A DNA stretch of 64,000 bases, taken from positions 8,632,335 to 8,696,334 of the forward strand of contig NC_063438.1 in the NCBI RefSeq assembly GCF_020379485.1, written 5' to 3'. Below, piece by piece: positions 59,082 through 64,000 of the stretch. Position 1 is the stretch's first letter; the number at the start of each line of letters is the position of its first letter. The position numbers were made by a program, and so were the translations under genes. The notes below the pieces were generated by a model that saw nothing but the letters and a program-made list of their open reading frames with translations, made no database searches and was not told the origin of the DNA. Origin of the DNA: Brassica napus (taxonomy: Eukaryota > Streptophyta > Magnoliopsida > Brassicales > Brassicaceae).

Positions 59082-59576
59082 GAGGATAAGAATAAAATTA
59101 ATTTGAGGATGATTTCACTAAAGCTTTATTTGTTAACAAATTTTTTACTTTGCTATTTTTCCGTAGTCAAACTTTCTATACAAAATTAGGTGTGACTATC
59201 AACTTTTATTTACACATCGCATTACAAAACTCAATGCATTTGTTGATATCGCTTGACAGTCAACAAATAATAAAATAATTCCATATCGATGTCATTCTAA
59301 CAACAATGATCAAAGTTAATCATGTCATCTGTTTGACCGTCGTTAGTTACCCTAATCATACTGATTTGTTAATCAATAATCTGATTACATGCTTGACTCA
59401 TATCGAAGTAAAAAAAAACTTCAAACAGTTTAAACTGATTATAATTAAAGTATAATCTTAAATTTTTAAAATACAAGTACCAATAAATATAAAATCACAG
59501 TAATATTATTTATATATAAATTTGTTGTATTAATAATTTTTTTACAAGATAATAATAAATGTATGATCTAAAACTG

Positions 59577-59650
<74 letters not shown>

Positions 59651-59690
59651 CCTATGTACAAAGATATTAATGAATACAGAATCATAAAAT
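59082..59690. repeat. dispersed repeat R1, second copy
   Basis: It is homologous to 50880-51600 over most of its length (shared CATTACAAAACTCAATACAT-like text, TCATCTGTTTGACC and AATAAATGTATGATCTAAA). It lacks the internal 115-bp duplication and carries a long AT microsatellite instead. It lies about 1.2 kb upstream of the WRKY10 transcription start region. Confidence 0.75.
59579..59648. repeat. (AT)n microsatellite
   Basis: About 35 uninterrupted AT dinucleotides, the longest simple repeat in the window. Its length may be polymorphic. A (GTA)n run of about five units follows at 59834-59850. Confidence 0.97.
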
Positions 59691-59699
59691 ATTATATTT

Positions 59700-60600
59700 G
59701 GTTTAAATATATTATACTAATGACTATTATTTGACAGAAATAACGATTTAAAACTATCTAAAAATGATTAAAATATACGAATAACCTCAATTCATTTTTA
59801 AATTAGAAATATTATATAAGAAATACTAACGAAGTAGTAGTAGTAGTAGTTTCATAGCAAGGGTTGGTCGGAGATAGATTATAAAATTATCATTTATGGA
59901 TTTGATTTCCATTAGAAATTAAGTTGTTGGTGTCTGGCGAGACGAAGACACGCCTATGTTTTAACTTCATTAAAACATTCGAAACCAAACTAATTGTCTT
60001 AACTGACTCAATAAAAACCAGTTACCTTTAGCACATACAACGGTAATATCCCGATTTCTGGTATACGTGGGAAAAGACTTAACAAAATTAGTTTAGCTAT
60101 CTATATCACCAAAGTACATTTATATTTTCATTCACACATCCGTTTAGAACTCCAAGATTAAGTGTGCTTGAATTTGAAATAGTGAAAAGATGGGTGATCT
60201 ATCGGAAAATGATTCACGATATCGTGCGAGTGAGGCTAAAGCGCGGGAAAAGATCATGTGGTGATTGTAAAGTCAGTATACAAGATTTTTGAGCCTCTGA
60301 AAATTAACGCACGTTCCGTCGGAATAAATAAGGTCCATGGACCGAGAGCGAGACATGGAAGGTCCATTAGCCATGGACGATCGGGCGTTATAAGTGATAT
60401 CAAAACTAAATATAATGACATTGGTTACAAAACTGATAATTAAATAATATACAATAGATTGGTCTTATGTTTTTTTGTTAAAGAACAATAGATTGGTTTT
60501 AAATCTGATTTATTTTGGTTATGTAAATTATATATTAATTTACTGATTTGATAAAAAATATTATATAGCAGAATATAGAAATGAAAGAAAAATTTATTAA
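59700..60600. other. distal upstream region of WRKY10
   Basis: There is no supportable gene. A short open frame (60258-60443, 61 codons) contains a GPRARHGRSISHGRSG stretch without recognisable homology, and an ATG at 60189 opens only a 20-codon frame. Both are probably incidental. The stretch may contain distal promoter sequence. Confidence 0.4.
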
Positions 60601-60617
60601 AAAGTCTCTTTCCTAAA

Positions 60618-60935
60618 TGACAAAAGTTTGACCATATAATTTTTTTTACCAAAGTAAAAAGGTTACTAGTTTTATTATATAAACACCATCTCCCCTCTTA
60701 TGCAACACACATCTCTTCTGTCTTCTTCTTTTCCTGCTAGCTTCTTCTGAATAAAAAAGGTTTCTCCTTCACCCCTATTTGCAAATTAAATACATTTTTC
60801 ATTCGTTTACCAATTAAATCATTCAAATATATATCCCAAATATATCGTTATTTCAACTAGATATCCGTTTCCGACGATCTTTGCATAACTTTTTTTTTTA
60901 TTAATGTTGTCTTGTTTCTTGACATCTCAGGAGAA
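60618..60935 (+). promoter_or_regulatory. WRKY10 core promoter, W-box and 5' leader intron
   Basis: A W-box TTGACC is at 60628-60633 and a TATA box (TTATATAAAC) at 60674-60684. The leader after it is CT-rich. AAAAAG|GTTTCTCC near 60760 and CATCTCAG|GAGAAATG at 60923-60938 mark a likely leader intron. That places the in-frame ATG at 60912 inside the intron and makes 60936 the start codon. MINI3/WRKY10 is reported to act at W-boxes, including in its own promoter; the box here would allow that. Confidence 0.6.
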
Positions 60936-62823
60936 ATGAATGCTTTTGATGGAACCTACAGAGGTGTGAGGACGTGTTGGGCTGCACCGTCTAGTCCTAG
61001 CCCTAGATCGCTACTAGCAATGCTGAATCAAGGCGACAACAATGATGTTGTGGATCAGATCAACGAGATCTTCCCTCAAGCTAACCATCAGCCTGAACAA
61101 AGATCCAGTCTCCGCGAGAGAGTAGCCGCACGAGTTGAATTCAATCTTCCACCGCTCGAGACACAAAACAACCGTCCATTTGCTGCTTTCTTCAGGAACC
61201 CGTCGACCACCGTTCCTTCTCCTCTCGTCCTAATCTCTCCAGGATTCAGCCCATCTGCTATGTTGCAATTTCCAAACACGTTCATTGATCCTTCACACGT
61301 AAGTAACAATGTTTATGATTCTTTCATAATACGATATATAATCATATGATAAACAGTCGAACAAAAATGTGGTTGGACAACATACAACGGAATATTATTA
61401 TGTATGATATTTTAAACAATTAGGCGTAAAAAGTGAGTATTATTTATCGTGTTTCTTAACGAATATTATTTAACGATATAGAATCTATCATTTCCTTTTT
61501 GTTCACGTTTGAATACATACTCTATTTGCGTTTACAATTTTCAATTCGATAACAATTTAATACAAAGTTTATGTATGAACCATAAAACTATACTTTGTTA
61601 TATTTAACGTGTCGCTCTTTAAACATATTTCAGATGATCCTTCCGTCTCCAGTCGCCAATGGCGGGCCTCCAGAGGCGGTTGAAAGTTCTGGTGCCGACC
61701 ATGCAACGATGATGATATCCAACAACGATCCGATGCACGTTGCTCTGCCTCCTCAACAAGGTAATAGAGTTGCTTCTGTCTCAAGTTTGCTTCCATTTTG
61801 GATTTTCCTAGTATTTTTTTAACACGCTCTGATGATATTCCAAAGACTCCGTTTATATCCCATCTCATGTTGATTCCATTGATGCTCCTATAGTCGCTGC
61901 TTTTGAATCTGGTCCAGCCCTTAACGAAACCGATCTCATCAACATGGAAATCGATAGGAAGAACGAGGACGAAGAGGAATACAAGGAAGATGAAGACGAA
62001 GAACACAACATTGTTGATGAGCTAGATGCTGAGCCTTCATCTCCAAAGAGAAGGTCCCAAGATAACATCAGTATTTAATAACAATAAACTTAATATATTT
62101 GATTAAATTAACCTAAACTACATAATTCTTTTGCAGGAAGTTTGGGGAATCAACCATGATTGGAGCGACAAGATCATGTAAGAGCCAAAGAGTTATCCTT
62201 CAAATGGAAACTGAAGAAAACAATCCTGACGATGGTTTTCGCTGGAGGAAATACGGTCAGAAAGTTGTCAAAGGGAACCCAAATCCAAGGTTTGTTTCTT
62301 TCATTATGCTCTTAATTTTTTTTTTATCTTAGATTTTATATTATGTTAGATTTTTATATTTTTATTTTGGAGCAGAAGCTACTACAAATGCACATACACA
62401 GCGTGTGATGTGAAGAAGCATGTGGAGAGAGGAGCAGAAGATGTCAAGTTTCTATTGGTTACATACGATGGGATACACGAGCACGATCCACCAGCTGCAC
62501 GTGGTAGCAGTTCTTCCGGTCTAAAGGGCCAGTACAGTTCATCAGTGTCTCAAGACCATAACAATCACCGAACCGTGCCGCCTTCTTCCTCTTCGGCCTC
62601 TGAAGCCCTTAGGTTTTTCCCTTCTTCGTTGGACCCACCAGTGGATATGACACAGTTCTATATGACTGGACTCGCTAAGCTGCCGAGTTTACCGGTTTAC
62701 CAGAACCATGGTTTGATGAACTGGAATGATGAACCAGAGATTGATCGTGTGATACCGGACGGTACAGAGGTATTCAAAGGGATCAGGGATCGCCTTAATC
62801 TCAACTTTGGTCTCAACCTTTAG
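60936..62823 (+). CDS. WRKY10: WRKY transcription factor 10 (MINISEED3)
   Basis: Five exons splice in frame: 60936-61298, 61634-61760, 61846-62053, 62137-62289 and 62376-62823, giving 432 residues (somewhat shorter than the Arabidopsis protein). The N-terminal half contains a Ser/Pro-rich start ([16 protein letters not shown]), [18 protein letters not shown] and the [10 protein letters not shown] motif typical of group I WRKYs, then an acidic stretch (about 195-222). There is one WRKY domain: WRKYGQK at 269-275, zinc ligands C289, C294, H318 and H320 (C-X4-C-X23-H-X-H). The conserved WRKY intron falls in the Arg codon after GNPNP. A single C-terminal-type WRKY domain in a group I-like protein is the hallmark of WRKY10/MINI3, which acts in the endosperm with IKU2 to control seed size. 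Position next to PSAG and the ARID gene agrees with At1g55600. All frames are open. Confidence 0.95.
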
Positions 62824-63320
62824 ATCGTAAACTTTTGATGTCACCCCTTCTTTCTGTCCTTACCCGTATACCGTAGTGATATACAATAATAATACAAGAT
62901 ATCCAAAAACTTGTACTCATCATCAGCTTTATTATGATTTTTAATACATTTTACTCTTGGACTTTGACCAATTTAATTTCTATCAGTTAGAGAGGCTTAA
63001 TATTGTTAATTGGAACCAATCCTATCCAAAGTAAAATAGAACGAAACAATTTTTTTTTTTGTTAGCAAAAAAAATCTAATTTTTTGTTTAATTCTAACTA
63101 TATTTTTAAAACAAACCCAATCCGAACTAAGCTAAAGAGAGTGAGAGAAAATTTTCGATTATAACTCAATTGAAAACAAGCACAGAATTAAAGTTCTGAT
63201 TTCTGTTTTGTATTTTGTCATGTAATTTAACCAAATCCGTTTTCTATATTGCCATGTAATTTTTCTTGGTTATAATGAGTATCCTTCATTCAAAAATAAA
63301 AAAGAACCGACACATGAAAT
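62824..63320. other. WRKY10 3' flank, no gene
   Basis: The first 120 bases contain AATAATAATAC-type text suitable for polyadenylation. The rest is AT-rich non-coding sequence. Confidence 0.5.
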
Positions 63321-63321
63321 A

Positions 63322-63495
63322 CAGTGAAACCTCTATAAATTAATAATGTTGGGACTACACCAAAACTATAATTTTTTTATTAATTTATAGAGATATTAAC
63401 CAAAAACTCAATTTGGGACTATAAAATTATATTATTTTATAAAGATTTTTAGTGTATATTAATTTATAGAGTATTAAGTTAAAGAGGTTATACTG
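63322..63495. mobile_element. Emigrant-like MITE (174 bp)
   Basis: The left end CAGTGAAACCTCTATAAATT pairs with a right end whose complement is CAGTATAACCTC. TA dinucleotides flank both ends (63320-63321 and 63496-63497), the target site of Tc1/mariner-type elements. The terminal sequence agrees, from memory, with the Arabidopsis Emigrant family (CAGTAAAACCTCTATAAATT). It is non-coding. Confidence 0.75.
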
Positions 63496-63569
63496 TATAT
63501 GAATTGAACCAGAAGTTGATCCGTTAAACGTCCAGTACCTATCAGAGCTGTCTGCACGAATCATAACTA

Positions 63570-64000
63570 AAAGGTAAAATTAGGTCTTTGGTCAAAACCA
63601 CAAATTTATTTTGTTCAAGTCAAAACTGTAAAATTATGTTTTTTTCAACCAAAACTATGAAAACTACATTTTTCTGCCAAAATCGGAGAATTACACCAAA
63701 ACAGTAAAAAAACGGTTTTCCACAAAACCGTAGAATTAAGATTCCCCCTTAAAACATAAATTAATGGTTCCACTAAATCGATAAATTTTTCCGTAAAACC
63801 GTAAAATTACGATTTTCCTCCAAAAATAAAATTATGCTTTTCACCAAAAATGTAGAATTATGTTTTTACACGAAAGCAGTAAAACTATATATTCCCACCA
63901 AAATCGATTGGAAAATTACACCTAAACAGTAAAATATGTTTTTTTACCAAAACCGTAAAAGTTATGTTTTTTCCACGAAACCGTAGAATTAAGATTTTCT
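63570..64000. repeat. degenerate ~25-30 bp minisatellite (ACCAAAACCGTAAAATTATG)
   Basis: At least a dozen diverged units follow the pattern CCAAAACCGTAAAATTATGTT with 24-32 base spacing, and the array runs off the end of the window. Each unit keeps an AAAAC-GTA-AATTA core. No coding function. The complement shows a conserved TACGGTTTTGG box. Confidence 0.85.

Noticed and set aside
60258..60443. 61-codon frame upstream of WRKY10
   Set aside because: No recognisable homology and no promoter or leader signals of its own; too short to support as a gene.
62071..62080. GTATTT donor at 62071 for the third WRKY10 exon
   Set aside because: It would join to the next exon out of frame and give a stop after eight codons. 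The upstream donor at 62054 keeps the frame and gives the [16 protein letters not shown] sequence expected of the family.
1..64000. CRISPR arrays, operons, ribosome binding sites, prokaryotic terminators
   Set aside because: The window is plant nuclear DNA with spliced genes. Repeats present are transposon- or satellite-derived and lack the regular repeat-spacer form of CRISPR.

Overview
The window is AT-rich plant nuclear DNA, almost certainly from a Brassica or close Brassicaceae relative. Three host loci, photosystem I subunit G (PSAG), an ARID-domain protein and a WRKY10/MINI3-type transcription factor, occur in an order that matches, from memory, the Arabidopsis At1g55670 - At1g55650 - At1g55600 neighbourhood. 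Here that neighbourhood is spread over about 35 kb by transposons. Codon use, GT-AG introns and the Brassicaceae-type Helitron, CACTA, Mutator-like (MULE) and Emigrant-like ends all fit this assignment.

Layout. 1-4 kb: AT-rich sequence, a possible LINE scrap, a 1.28 kb Helitron (1298-2575) and an orphan promoter/5' leader (about 3390-3513). 4005-11838: a CACTA (En/Spm-like) DNA transposon with matching termini, a TCA target duplication, subterminal TGCTACGA arrays and two apparently intact multi-exon genes on the minus strand (TNP2-type transposase and a Transposase_24/TNPA-like protein), so it is a candidate autonomous element. 12711-20995: a Helitron whose 5' end was split four bases in by two related RPA-exon-carrying Helitrons lying head to tail. 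The second of these has a nearly identical 758-bp tandem duplication of its 5' end. 21-25.7 kb: Helitron 3' ends and a decayed protein-disulfide-isomerase gene fragment. 26.1-27.35 kb: a PNO1 pseudogene into which a 5'-truncated LINE inserted (target duplication visible). 27.6-28.1 kb: intact PSAG. 28.7-29.3 kb: a small TIR element. 29756-33538: a non-autonomous MULE with a 9-bp target duplication, filled with AAGTCTTC palindromes. About 33.5-44.1 kb: a degenerate minus-strand copia retrotransposon containing a Helitron, a MULE-like MITE and a DUF1985 scrap. 44138-44652: a foldback element. 44.7-45.9 kb: the minus-strand ARID gene, truncated and without a recognisable HMG box. 46-52.6 kb: repeat scraps and a second copy of the LINE. 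53051-58098: a second MULE with 9-bp target duplication, a MuDR transposase fragment and AAGTCTAC palindromes, itself inserted into a Helitron-like element ending at 59069. 60.6-62.8 kb: WRKY10/MINI3. 63322-63495: an Emigrant-like MITE. 63.57-64 kb: a degenerate minisatellite.

Only PSAG and WRKY10 look like functional host genes. The ARID locus is probably degenerate or encodes a short ARID-only protein. The CACTA element carries the only other complete coding capacity. The signal most worth following is the pair of MULEs: each is filled with a short palindromic motif that differs by one base between the elements (AAGTCTTC versus AAGTCTAC), while both share a second motif, GGTCAATTGCAAAACTAAC. 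That resembles transposon-protein binding arrays that have diverged by family. All homology statements rest on reading the translated sequence and on memory of the families; no database search was run.
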